From Streptomyces chromofuscus (GTDB taxonomy: Bacteria > Actinomycetota > Actinomycetes > Streptomycetales > Streptomycetaceae), in assembly GCF_015160875.1 (NCBI RefSeq), contig NZ_CP063374.1, positions 3,658,001-3,722,000 of the forward strand: a stretch of DNA of 64,000 nt. Reading direction: 5' to 3'. The notes under the pieces were generated by a model. The model saw only the letters and a list, made by a program, of their open reading frames with translations, had not been told where the DNA came from and did not search any database. This document shows positions 9,499-17,917 of the stretch, piece after piece (the stretch's first letter is position 1; each line of letters opens with the position of its first letter). Made by a program: the position numbers and the translations under genes.

Positions 9499-10109
9499 GC
9501 CGAGAGCCACGCCGGGAACTCACCCAGGCCGGTGAGGACGACGTCCGCGCCGGCCTGCCGCAGCTCCTCGGCGTCGCACGGGCCGGTCGCCACCGTCACC
9601 GACAGCGCGTCCGCCGCGCGGGCGCCGCGGACGTCGCCGGTGTGGTCGCCGACGTACACACCGGCGCCGTACTCGCGCAGCGCCGCCGCCTTCGCCTCCG
9701 CCCACAGGTCGCCGACCACCGCGTCCGGCTCCAGGCCGAGGTGGGCGAGGTGCAGCTTGGCGTTGGGCTCGTACTTGGCGGTGACCACGACGGTCCGTCC
9801 GCCGGCCGCGCGCACGGCCGCCACGGCCTCGTGCGCGCCGGCCATGGCGGGCGTGGCCGATATGGCGATCGTCGGGTACATCGCCCGGTAGACGTCGGCC
9901 ACCGCGGGGACCTCGTCCGCCGGGAACCAGTGCCGCAGCTCCTGCTCCAGCGGCGGCCCCAGCCGGGTGATCGCGAGGTCGGCGTCGATGTACGTCCCGG
10001 TCCGTTCGGCCAGCGCCAGGTAGCAGGCGTGGATGCCGGGGCGGGAGTCGATGAGCGTCATGTCGAGATCGAAGCCGACGGTCAGCGGGCGCGAGGTCAT
10101 GCGGGCCAT
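9474..10109 (-). CDS. HAD-family hydrolase
   Basis: A 211-residue haloacid-dehalogenase-superfamily phosphatase. Motif I is FDLDMTLID near residues 12-20 with the nucleophile and acid aspartates; motif II is VVVTAKY; motif III includes the lysine of WAEAKAAALREYG; motif IV is YVGDHTGDVRGA. The cap arrangement after motif I (GIHACYLALAERTG) looks like the phosphoglycolate-phosphatase/beta-phosphoglucomutase type. Start chosen at the ATG at 10109; another ATG at 10100 is equally possible, and the frame back to 10163 adds unconserved residues. Substrate not predictable. Confidence 0.85.
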   Translation of the reverse strand: MARMTSRPLTVGFDLDMTLIDSRPGIHACYLALAERTGTYIDADLAITRLGPPLEQELRHWFPADEVPAVADVYRAMYPTIAISATPAMAGAHEAVAAVRAAGGRTVVVTAKYEPNAKLHLAHLGLEPDAVVGDLWAEAKAAALREYGAGVYVGDHTGDVRGARAADALSVTVATGPCDAEELRQAGADVVLTGLGEFPAWLSAYLDAPRA

Positions 10110-10293
10110 TGTGCCGAGTGAGCCCACGGCCGGGTGAACGGGGTGCGAAGTGCGCTCCCGCACCCCGGGGCCGAGGGCGGCCGTCGTCCGTGCCGGGGCT
10201 CGGTGCCCGCAGGGGCGCGAGGACCGCGCGACGACCGGCCACGACGGCGCCGCGGAGGACGGGACGGCCCCCTCGCGGCTTCCGGCGCCCCGC

Positions 10294-11316
10294 TCAGCCC
10301 TTCCTCTGGGACCGCCACACCAGGAACAGCGCCGACGCCACCGCCGCGCCCCGCACCACCCAGGGCCAGGTCTCGGCGAGGGCGTCGTTCATGTGGCCCT
10401 CGGCGACGGGGGCGCCCCAGCGGCCGTCGAGCCTGCCCCACAGCCAGACGAAACCGGCGGCGACCGCGGCGCCGGGCAGGATCATCACCGCCCACTTCAT
10501 CTCCCACCTGGTCAGACGGCGGGAGGCGTAGGCGATGAGCCAGCCGACGGCGAGCGGGAGCAGGTTGCCGAGCACGGCGCCGGCGACCAGCAGTGCGGCG
10601 GCGAGCAGCAGGAGGGGGTTGTTCCAGGTGCCCGGTGGCGACAGGAGCCGGCGGCGCGCGGCGGCCGGGTCGGCGTCGGGTTCCGCGGCGATGTCCGGTT
10701 CGGCCCGGGCGGCCTGGACGGCGGCCGGAGCGGGCGGCGTGTCCTTCTGCTCCTCCGGGGGTTTCAGCAGCTCCGGGATCTCCACGCCCCCGACGAACCC
10801 GGGCACGCTGTCGCCGACGCCGAAGGGGCTGCTGTCCACCCGCCACCAGTCGGGCTGGGTGGCGGCGTCCCCGAGCTCGTGCTCGCCCGCGCGGTGCGGC
10901 GGGGCCGGGGCGTCGGCGCGCGGCGGCGCCTGCGGCTCGGCGGGCCGGGGCCGCGGCACGACCCGGCGCAGTCCCCGGCTCCTTCGCTGCGGCTCCTTCT
11001 CCCGCGCCTGCCCCGCCTGCCGCGTCTCCCGCCTCTCCGGCTGCGCGGGCACGGCGGCGGCCGGCGGCTGCACCGCACCGCCGCTCGCACCGTCCCCGGC
11101 CGCGTCGACCACCTCGTCCGGGCTGCCGATGCGGGCGAGGATGCGGCGGACGGCGGCGGGGCTGTCGACGACGGCCCTGGCGCGGCGCCGGTCGATCTCG
11201 TCGCGCAGCTGGGAGACCAGGCGCATGCGGGTGGCGGAGGGCAGCTGACGCTGCTGGGCCACGTCACCGACACGGCTCAGATACTCGTAGACGACCTTGT
11301 CGCTCTCGATCCCCAC
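10294..11316 (-). CDS. HAAS-like domain membrane protein
   Basis: A 340-residue membrane protein. The first 75 residues (VVYEYLSRVGDVAQ, LVSQLRDEIDRRR, RILARIGSPDEVV) match the helical HAAS/DUF1700-type signalling domain that often couples with PadR regulators, though none is adjacent here. A long proline-, arginine- and glutamate-rich linker follows, then three to four membrane helices (PLLLLAAALLVAGAVLGNLL, WAVMILPGAAVAAGFVWLW and a last one near the C-terminus). The GTG at 11316 has a GGAGGGG ribosome site 6 nt upstream. The frame extends far upstream on this strand, but only as antisense to the helicase-associated gene. Function unknown. Confidence 0.75.
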   Translation of the reverse strand: MGIESDKVVYEYLSRVGDVAQQRQLPSATRMRLVSQLRDEIDRRRARAVVDSPAAVRRILARIGSPDEVVDAAGDGASGGAVQPPAAAVPAQPERRETRQAGQAREKEPQRRSRGLRRVVPRPRPAEPQAPPRADAPAPPHRAGEHELGDAATQPDWWRVDSSPFGVGDSVPGFVGGVEIPELLKPPEEQKDTPPAPAAVQAARAEPDIAAEPDADPAAARRRLLSPPGTWNNPLLLLAAALLVAGAVLGNLLPLAVGWLIAYASRRLTRWEMKWAVMILPGAAVAAGFVWLWGRLDGRWGAPVAEGHMNDALAETWPWVVRGAAVASALFLVWRSQRKG

Positions 11317-11393
11317 GCTGTCCCCTCCGGGGCGGTGTGCCGGCTTCCCCGTTCCGCACGACGTTAGCGCAGGGCGGGACGCCCGACGCCACG

Positions 11394-11618
11394 TCAGGTG
11401 GGCTCGCGGGCGAGCGGGTTCGGCGTCTGGGCACAGCTCGGGCTGCCGTTCGTGCGGAGGATGTCCTGGCCGATCCGGCCGGCGAGGAAGCGCAGGAAGG
11501 CCGCGGCGACGGAACCGGCCGGCGGCTCGCCGCAGGTGTGGGCGAACTCGGTCTGCCAGGAGGGGTGCGTGCCGTCCTCCACCACGTCCGTCGACGCCTT
11601 CTCGCTGTCGATCCGCAC
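11394..11618 (-). pseudogene. Possible remnant of an extracytoplasmic substrate-binding protein
   Basis: A 74-codon frame reads THPSWQTEFAHTCGEPPAGS then FLRFLAGRIGQDILRTNG and SCAQTPNPL. The last segment resembles the C-terminal end of PstS-like substrate-binding domains (terminal helix plus a cysteine pair), but no signal peptide or N-terminal domain exists upstream. It lies in the 445-bp spacer between two divergent genes. It is either a truncated relic or a small unrelated gene starting at the GTG at 11618; evidence is weak. Confidence 0.35.
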
Positions 11619-11761
11619 GGGCGTCGGCCTCGCAGCGTCCGTGGGTCCCGGCCGCCGCGGCCGTCTCGGAAACGTTCCGTTCGCCTGATGTGTGTCTGAT
11701 ACACAGGCTCGGGCACCGGCAGGCGGCCCCGCCGGACCGCCGACCCGCTACCGTTGGCCGG

Positions 11762-14389
11762 ATGAGCACCGAGGACAAGCCGGTGGCCCCGCGGTCCCTC
11801 GCGGAGGCGCTGCGGGCGCGGGACGACGACTCGCTGGCCGCGCTCCTGCGCGGGCGGCCCGACCTCATCACGCCCGTCCCCACCGACCTCACCCAGCTCG
11901 CCACCCGCGCCGGCACCCGCGCCTCGGTGGTCCGCGCCCTGGAGCGGCTGGACCGCTTCGCACTGCAGACGGCCGAGGCGCTGGCCGTGGCGGCCGATCC
12001 GGCGACGTACGGGGAACTGCTCGGGCTGATGGCCGGCGACGACGGCGATCCCCTCGTCACCGCGGCCCTGCCGCACGCCCTCGGCACGCTGCGCGAACAG
12101 GCCCTCGTGTGGGGCCCGGACGACCGGCTGCGCCTGGTGCGCACCGCCCGTGAGCTGCTCGCCCCGTCGCCGCAGCACCCCTCCCCGACCGGGCTGGGCC
12201 CGGGCGTCCAGGAGGCGACGGCGGGCATGTCGCCGGGCCGGATCCAGGAACTCGTCACGGCCGCCGGGCTGCCCTCCACGCACGACGCCGTCTCCGCGGC
12301 GACGGCGCTCACCGCGCTGTTCACCGACCGCGCCCGGATGTCCGCGCTGCTGGACAAGGCCCCGGCCGAGTCGGTGGAGGTGCTGGAGCGGCTGGTGTGG
12401 GGGCCGCCGTACGGGCAGGTCACCGCCGACCCGGCACCGCGGCTGCGCTGGCTGCTGGACCGCGGGCTGCTGCTGCCGACGGCGCCCGGCACGGTCGTGC
12501 TCCCCCGTGAGGTCGCCCTGCACCTGAGAGGCGGCCGGGCCCACCGCGCGCCCGAGCCGGTGCCGCCGCCCGTGGAGGCGTCGGCCACGCACCGTCCGCA
12601 GGTGGTGGACGCCACGGCGGCCGGGCAGGCGTACACCGCGCTGGCCACCGTCGAGGAGCTGCTGAAGGACTGGGACGAGGGCGGCCCGGCGGTACTGCGG
12701 GCGGGCGGGCTGAGCGTGCGCGACCTGAAGCGGACCGCCGTCGCGCTCGACGTGTCCGAACCGGTCGCCGCCTTCTGGGTGGAGCTGGCCTACGCGGCCG
12801 GCCTGATCGCCTCCGACGGCGAGGCCGACGAGCGCTACGCGGCGACCCCGGCCTGCGACGAGTGGCTGGAGCAGCCCGCCGCCCGGCGCTGGACGCGGCT
12901 GGCGGAGGCATGGCTGACGGCGACCCGGACGGCCGGGCTGGTGGGCGGCCGGGACGCGAAGGACCGCTCACTGGCCGCGCTGGGCCCGGGACTGGACCGG
13001 TCGGCCGCTCCGGAGGTTCGGCACCGGGTGCTGAGCCTGCTGGCGGAGCTGCCCGAGGGTGCGGCGCCGGTGGCGGAGTCGGTGCTGGCGCGGCTGCGCT
13101 GGGAGCGGCCCCTGCGGCGGGAGCCGCAGCGGGACGCCCAGCGGGAGCCGCAGCGGGACGCCCAGCGGGAGCAGCAGCGGGACACCGGCCCGGACGCCGA
13201 GCTGCGGATCCGGCTCGCGCGGTGGGCGCTGTCCGAGGCCGAGCTGCTCGGGGTGACCGGGCGGGGGGCGCTCTCGGCGCACGGGCGGGCACTGCTGGGA
13301 GCTCCCGCTCCGGCGCACGCGCCCGCCGACGAGCCGGAAGGTCCCGGCGACAAGCTCCCCGTGCGCCCCCAGGCCCTCGGCCACGTTCGCGCGGCGAGGC
13401 ACCCCGTCCATCCCACCGCGCCCCTGGAATCCCTCACCCCCGCCGAGCAGTCCGTCGCCTCCGCCACGGCCGCCCGGCTGCTCGACCCGCTGCTGCCGGA
13501 GCCGCTGGACCACGTCCTGCTCCAGGCCGACCTGACGGCGGTGGCGCCGGGCCCGTTGCAGCGGCACCTGGCCGACACGCTGGACGTGCTCGCCGACGTG
13601 GAGTCCAAGGGCGGAGCGACCGTGTACCGCTTCACGCCCGCCTCCGTACGCCGCGCCCTGGACGCCGGGCGCACCGCCTCCGACCTGCACGCCTTCCTCA
13701 CCGAGCACTCCCGTACGCCGGTCCCGCAGCCGCTGGCCTACCTCATCGACGACGTGGCCCGCCGGCACGGGCACCTCCGCGTCGGCGCGGCCTCGGCGTA
13801 CGTGCGCTGCGACGACGACGCGCTGCTCAACGAGATCCTCGCCGACAAGCGGTCCGCCGGACTGCGGCTGCGCCGCCTCGCGCCGACCGTGCTGGCCGCG
13901 CAGAGCGACCCGGCGACCCTGCTGGAGGGGCTGCGCGCCATGGGGTTCGCGCCCGCCGCCGAGTCCGCCGAGGGCGATGTGCTGATCACGCGCGCGCACG
14001 CCCACCGCACCCCGCCGCGCACCCCGCCCGAGCCGGTGCCGGACGGCCCGCCCGCGCCCGACGCCACGCTGCTGGCGGCCGCGATCCGCGCGATCCGGGC
14101 GGGCGACCTGGCGTCGACGGCGCCCCGGAAGTCCCCCTCGCCCGCCTCCGGCGGCGCCCTGCCGCGCACCGGCTCCGCCGAGACCCTCGCCACCATGCAG
14201 GCCGCCGTCCTGACCGGCCAGGCCCTGTGGATCGGATACGTCAACGCCGAGGGCACCGCCAGTCAGCGGGTGATCGCGCCGGTGCGGGTGGAGGGCGGCT
14301 TCGTGACGGCGTACGACCACACCGCGGACGAGGTGCGCACGTACCCGCTGCACCGGATCACGGGAGTGGCGGAGCTGGCGGAGGAGTAG
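11762..14389 (+). CDS. Helicase-associated (Helicase_C_3) protein with C-terminal WYL-like domain
   Basis: An 875-residue cytoplasmic protein of the actinobacterial family annotated as helicase C-terminal/XPB-Ssl2-like, lacking Walker motifs of its own. Repeated winged-helix-like segments fill the first 600 residues; the Helicase_C_3 region lies around LARLLDPLLPEPLDHVLLQA to LRAMGFAPAAES. The last 65 residues (LWIGYVNAEGTASQRVIAPV) look like a WYL-type ligand or nucleic-acid sensing fold. Residues about 453-474 contain a REPQRDAQ tandem repeat from a 24-bp DNA repeat. In mycobacteria the homologue (Rv0862c) sits next to the XPB gene ercc3 (Rv0861c); here XPB lies 1.9 kb downstream, so a shared DNA-repair role is likely. 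Start: ATG at 11762. Confidence 0.8.
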   Translation: MSTEDKPVAPRSLAEALRARDDDSLAALLRGRPDLITPVPTDLTQLATRAGTRASVVRALERLDRFALQTAEALAVAADPATYGELLGLMAGDDGDPLVTAALPHALGTLREQALVWGPDDRLRLVRTARELLAPSPQHPSPTGLGPGVQEATAGMSPGRIQELVTAAGLPSTHDAVSAATALTALFTDRARMSALLDKAPAESVEVLERLVWGPPYGQVTADPAPRLRWLLDRGLLLPTAPGTVVLPREVALHLRGGRAHRAPEPVPPPVEASATHRPQVVDATAAGQAYTALATVEELLKDWDEGGPAVLRAGGLSVRDLKRTAVALDVSEPVAAFWVELAYAAGLIASDGEADERYAATPACDEWLEQPAARRWTRLAEAWLTATRTAGLVGGRDAKDRSLAALGPGLDRSAAPEVRHRVLSLLAELPEGAAPVAESVLARLRWERPLRREPQRDAQREPQRDAQREQQRDTGPDAELRIRLARWALSEAELLGVTGRGALSAHGRALLGAPAPAHAPADEPEGPGDKLPVRPQALGHVRAARHPVHPTAPLESLTPAEQSVASATAARLLDPLLPEPLDHVLLQADLTAVAPGPLQRHLADTLDVLADVESKGGATVYRFTPASVRRALDAGRTASDLHAFLTEHSRTPVPQPLAYLIDDVARRHGHLRVGAASAYVRCDDDALLNEILADKRSAGLRLRRLAPTVLAAQSDPATLLEGLRAMGFAPAAESAEGDVLITRAHAHRTPPRTPPEPVPDGPPAPDATLLAAAIRAIRAGDLASTAPRKSPSPASGGALPRTGSAETLATMQAAVLTGQALWIGYVNAEGTASQRVIAPVRVEGGFVTAYDHTADEVRTYPLHRITGVAELAEE

Positions 14390-14582
14390 CCGCGGGCTCG
14401 CCTCACCCGTCCGGGCGTACGCCCGGGTTCATGCACGCCACGCCGGACACTTCCCACCCATGAGGGAGCTTGGGGCATGTCCCGCATCGCGGTGCCGGGG
14501 GCCGGGCAGCCACGGGGTGTCCTGATCAAGCCCGAGCCGCCCCCAGGGAGTTCGGGCGAGCACATCCGAAAGGAAACCCCTC

Positions 14583-14711
14583 ATGCGAGCTGCCCGTCGT
14601 GTCGCCGCCGTGCTGACCGCCACCGCCGTGATGCTCGGCGCCCTCACCACCCAGGCCGCCGCCATCGCCATCGACGTCGCCGGCCTGGTCCTGGAGACGC
14701 CGCAGATCTGA
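14583..14711 (+). CDS. Small exported peptide (42 aa)
   Basis: A short frame that starts at the ATG at 14583 behind a good AAAGGAAA ribosome site. It encodes a basic N-terminus (MRAARRVAAVL), a hydrophobic alanine-rich core and, after a probable signal-peptidase site near TTQAAA, a tail of only about 16 residues ending LVLETPQI. It is followed 86 bp later by a second small exported protein. Spacing, ribosome site and coding-like third-position G+C support a real gene; no homologue is recognised and its role is unknown. Confidence 0.6.
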   Translation: MRAARRVAAVLTATAVMLGALTTQAAAIAIDVAGLVLETPQI

Positions 14712-14797
14712 CCGCACCCCCGCACGCCCCGTCGGGCCGGTCCCCGCGTCCCGGGCCCGGCCCGCCCGCCCGACCCCCGGAAAGGCCCCGCGTCCCC

Positions 14798-15028
14798 ATG
14801 CGTTCCAAGCTCCCCCTGCGCGCCCACTGCGCCATCGCCGTCTCCGCCGCGGCGGCGGTGACGGCGGCGGCCCTCGTGGTCGCGCTCGCGCCCGAGGCCT
14901 CGGCGGCGCCCGCCGCGCCGCTGCCCCTGCCGGTCGCGCAGGCCGGAGGCGAGCCGCTCGTCAACATCGACGGGCACGTCTTCGCCCAGCCGCTGGTCAA
15001 CAACCTCACTCTGCCCACTCCGAAGTAG
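14798..15028 (+). CDS. Small exported protein (76 aa)
   Basis: This 76-residue protein has a typical Streptomyces signal peptide: basic start MRSKLPLR, a long alanine/valine core and a likely cleavage site after EASA near residue 36. The mature 40 residues include NIDGHVFAQPLVNNLTLP and contain no cysteines. GGAAAGG lies upstream of the ATG at 14798, somewhat far (about 13 nt). It directly follows the 42-aa exported peptide and its 3' end overlaps the convergent IstB-fusion gene by 23 bp. Unknown function. Confidence 0.6.
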   Translation: MRSKLPLRAHCAIAVSAAAAVTAAALVVALAPEASAAPAAPLPLPVAQAGGEPLVNIDGHVFAQPLVNNLTLPTPK

Positions 15029-16223
15029 GCCGGCGCATCCGGTAGCTGTCCCCTTCGAGACGCACGATCTCGGCGTGGTGGGCCAGCCGGTCCACCATCG
15101 CCGACGCGGCGGCCCCGCCGAACACCTCGTCCCAGCGCGCCGGCGGGCGGTCGCCGGTCACGATCAGCGAGCCGCGCTCGTAGCGGTGCGCGACCAGCCG
15201 GAAGAACAGCTGCGAGGTGTCGGCGTCGAAGGGCAGATAGCCGACCTCGTCGACGATCAGCAGCGGGTAGCCGTCGAGGCGGCGCAGTTCCTCGCCGAGC
15301 CGGCCGTCCGCCTGCGCCTTCGCCAGCCGCGCCGCCCACTCGCCCGCGGTCGCGAACAGCACCCGGTGACCGGCCTGGCAGGCGCGCACGCCGAGGGCGA
15401 TGGCCAGGTGCGTCTTGCCGGTGCCGGGCGGGCCGACGAACACGACGTTGCGGCGGGCGGCGACGAAGTCCAGCTTGCCGAGCCGCGCCATGGCCTCCCG
15501 GTCGAAGGACCGCAGGTGCTCGGCGTCGAAGTCCTCCAGCAGCTTGCGCGCGGGGAAGCCCGCGGCGCGCAGCCGCTCGTCGGCGCTCGGCGCCTGCTCC
15601 CGCTGGGCCGGGATCACGGCCCTGGCGGGCGGATCGCCCTCGGCGGCGTGCTGCTCGGGCCGGTGCGGGGACTCATGGGCCCGCTCGGCCTGGGCGGCCA
15701 TCGGTCCCGACATGTAGGCCAGGATCGCCGCCGACACGATGAACGCCATGTGGATCACCGTGCCCCACAGCAGGGAGTGCCGGGAGGTGTGGTGCACATC
15801 CACGAACATCTGCAGCAGGTGCACCGACGAGATGCCCACGATGGCGGTGGCGAGCTTCACCTTCAGCACGTTGGAGTTCACGTGCGACAGCCATTCCGGC
15901 TGGTCGCGGTGGCCCTGGAGGCCGATGCGGGAGACGAACGTCTCGTAGCCGCCGACGATCACCATGATCAGCAGGTTGGCGATCATGACGACGTCGACGA
16001 GTTTGAGCACCGCGAGCATGACGTAGGTCTCGGTCGCCTGCCCGGTGACGCACCGGAGGATTAACGTCCACAGCTCGTTGAAGAACTTGTAGACGTACAC
16101 CCCCTGGGCGGCGACGAGGCCGAAGTACAGCGGAGCCTGGAGCCAGCGCGTGGCGAACAGCGCGTAACCGAGCGTGGTGGTGGGCGGGGACGGGGCACGA
16201 GTGATGTCCTGCACGGTCTGCAC
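15006..16223 (-). CDS. UPF0114 (YqhA-like) membrane domain fused to IstB-type AAA+ ATPase
   Basis: One uninterrupted frame joins two unrelated modules. Residues about 10-180 are a UPF0114/YqhA membrane domain with three to four helices (PLYFGLVAAQGVYVYKFFNE, VDVVMIANLLIMVIVGGYE, LWGTVIHMAFIVSAAILAYM). After a polar linker, residues about 215-405 form an IstB/DnaC-like ATPase: FVGPPGTGKTHLA (Walker A), LLIVDEVGYLPF (Walker B), and MVDRLAHHAEIVRLEGDSYR with the IstB arginine region. The usual sensor-1 TSN is TGD here. The IstB N-terminal recruitment domain, istA and inverted repeats are absent, so it is not an intact IS21. Start uncertain: GTG at 16223 or 16214, neither with a clear ribosome site; it is divergent from XPB. 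Confidence 0.8.
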   Translation of the reverse strand: MQTVQDITRAPSPPTTTLGYALFATRWLQAPLYFGLVAAQGVYVYKFFNELWTLILRCVTGQATETYVMLAVLKLVDVVMIANLLIMVIVGGYETFVSRIGLQGHRDQPEWLSHVNSNVLKVKLATAIVGISSVHLLQMFVDVHHTSRHSLLWGTVIHMAFIVSAAILAYMSGPMAAQAERAHESPHRPEQHAAEGDPPARAVIPAQREQAPSADERLRAAGFPARKLLEDFDAEHLRSFDREAMARLGKLDFVAARRNVVFVGPPGTGKTHLAIALGVRACQAGHRVLFATAGEWAARLAKAQADGRLGEELRRLDGYPLLIVDEVGYLPFDADTSQLFFRLVAHRYERGSLIVTGDRPPARWDEVFGGAAASAMVDRLAHHAEIVRLEGDSYRMRRPTSEWAE

Positions 16224-16273
16224 AACGATCAGGCACACTGGATGTTTGGCCCGCGCGGAAGGAACGTACGTAC

Positions 16274-17917
16274 GTGAACGGTCCACTCATCGTCCAGTCC
16301 GACAAAACGCTGCTCCTGGAAGTCGACCACGAGCGTGCCGACGACTGCCGCCGGGCGATCGCGCCGTTCGCGGAACTGGAGCGGGCGCCCGAGCACATCC
16401 ACACCTACCGCGTGACGCCGCTCGGGCTGTGGAACGCGCGCGCCGCCGGGCACGACGCGGAGCAGGTGGTGGACGCGCTCGTGCAGTACAGCCGCTACCC
16501 GGTGCCGCACGCGCTGCTCGTGGACATCGCCGACACGATGGACCGGTACGGGCGGCTGACGCTCAGCAAGCACCCGGCGCACGGGCTGGTGCTCACCACC
16601 ACCGACCGGCCGGTGCTGGAGGAGGTGCTGCGCTCCAAGCGAATCGCTCCGCTGGTCGGCGCCCGCATCGACCCGGACACCGTGGCCGTGCACCCCTCCG
16701 AGCGCGGGCAGATCAAGCAGGTGCTGCTGAAGCTGGGCTGGCCGGCCGAGGACCTCGCCGGGTACGTCGACGGCGAGGCGCACCCGATCGAGCTGGACGA
16801 GGACGGGTGGGCGCTGAGGCCCTACCAGAAGCAGGCCGTGGAGAACTTCTGGCACGGCGGCTCCGGCGTCGTCGTCCTGCCCTGCGGGGCCGGCAAGACG
16901 CTGGTCGGCGCCGGGTCCATGGCCCAGGCGAAGTCCACGACGCTGATCCTGGTGACCAACACGGTCTCGGCCCGGCAGTGGAAGCACGAGCTGGTGAAGC
17001 GGACCTCGCTGACCGAGGACGAGATCGGCGAGTACAGCGGCACGCGCAAGGAGATCCGGCCGGTCACCATCGCGACGTACCAGGTGCTGACGACGAAGCG
17101 GAAGGGTGTCTATCCGCATCTGGAGCTGTTCGACTCCCGTGACTGGGGGCTCATCGTCTACGACGAGGTGCATCTGCTGCCCGCGCCGGTCTTCAAGTTC
17201 ACGGCCGACCTCCAGGCCCGGCGACGGCTGGGGCTGACCGCGACGCTGGTCCGCGAGGACGGCCGGGAGTCGGACGTGTTCTCGCTGATCGGACCGAAGC
17301 GGTTCGACGCGCCGTGGAAGGAGATCGAGGCGCAGGGCTACATCGCGCCCGCCGACTGCGTGGAGGTCCGGGTCAATCTCACGGACTCCGAGCGGCTGGC
17401 GTACGCGACGGCGGAGCCCGAGGAGAAGTACCGCTTCTGCTCGACCACCGAGACCAAGCGCAAGGTGACGGAGGCCATCGTGCGCCGGTTCGCCGGGCAG
17501 CAGATCCTCGTCATCGGGCAGTACATCGACCAGCTGGACGAGCTGGGCGAGCACCTCGGGGCGCCGGTGATCAAGGGCGAGACGTCCAACGCCCAGCGCG
17601 AGAAGCTGTTCGACGCCTTCCGCGAGGGCGAGATCAGCGTCCTGGTCGTCTCCAAGGTCGCCAACTTCTCCATCGACCTGCCGGAGGCGACGGTCGCCGT
17701 CCAGGTGTCCGGGACGTTCGGGTCGCGGCAGGAGGAGGCCCAGCGGCTCGGACGTGTGCTGCGGCCGAAGGCCGACGGCCACCAGGCCCACTTCTACTCG
17801 GTGGTCGCCCGCGACACACTCGACCAGGACTTCGCGGCCCACCGCCAGCGGTTCCTGGCGGAGCAGGGGTACGCGTACCGGATCATGGACGCGGACGAGC
17901 TGCTCGCGGGGAGCTGA
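16274..17917 (+). CDS. XPB-type DNA repair helicase
   Basis: A 547-residue superfamily-2 helicase, the bacterial homologue of the TFIIH translocase XPB. It has an N-terminal damage-recognition-like region, Walker A LPCGAGKTLVG near residue 201, DEVH box near 296, the XPB-specific Arg-Glu-Asp motif in LVREDGRESD near 326, and a C-terminal helicase domain with QRLGRVLRPK. It should translocate on double-stranded DNA with ATP in nucleotide excision repair or transcription; in actinobacteria the exact role is debated. GTG start at 16274 with AAGGAA upstream. Its end overlaps the convergent GT87 gene by 124 bp. The Helicase_C_3 protein at 11762 is the probable partner. Confidence 0.93.
   Translation: MNGPLIVQSDKTLLLEVDHERADDCRRAIAPFAELERAPEHIHTYRVTPLGLWNARAAGHDAEQVVDALVQYSRYPVPHALLVDIADTMDRYGRLTLSKHPAHGLVLTTTDRPVLEEVLRSKRIAPLVGARIDPDTVAVHPSERGQIKQVLLKLGWPAEDLAGYVDGEAHPIELDEDGWALRPYQKQAVENFWHGGSGVVVLPCGAGKTLVGAGSMAQAKSTTLILVTNTVSARQWKHELVKRTSLTEDEIGEYSGTRKEIRPVTIATYQVLTTKRKGVYPHLELFDSRDWGLIVYDEVHLLPAPVFKFTADLQARRRLGLTATLVREDGRESDVFSLIGPKRFDAPWKEIEAQGYIAPADCVEVRVNLTDSERLAYATAEPEEKYRFCSTTETKRKVTEAIVRRFAGQQILVIGQYIDQLDELGEHLGAPVIKGETSNAQREKLFDAFREGEISVLVVSKVANFSIDLPEATVAVQVSGTFGSRQEEAQRLGRVLRPKADGHQAHFYSVVARDTLDQDFAAHRQRFLAEQGYAYRIMDADELLAGS

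Noticed and set aside
10294..12648. A 784-codon minus-strand frame across the helicase-associated gene
   Set aside because: Only the part below 11316 has a ribosome site and protein-like sequence; the rest is antisense to a well-supported gene and is serine/arginine low complexity.
15006..16223. An intact IS21 insertion
   Set aside because: There is no istA, no terminal inverted repeats and no target duplication; the IstB part is fused to a membrane domain.
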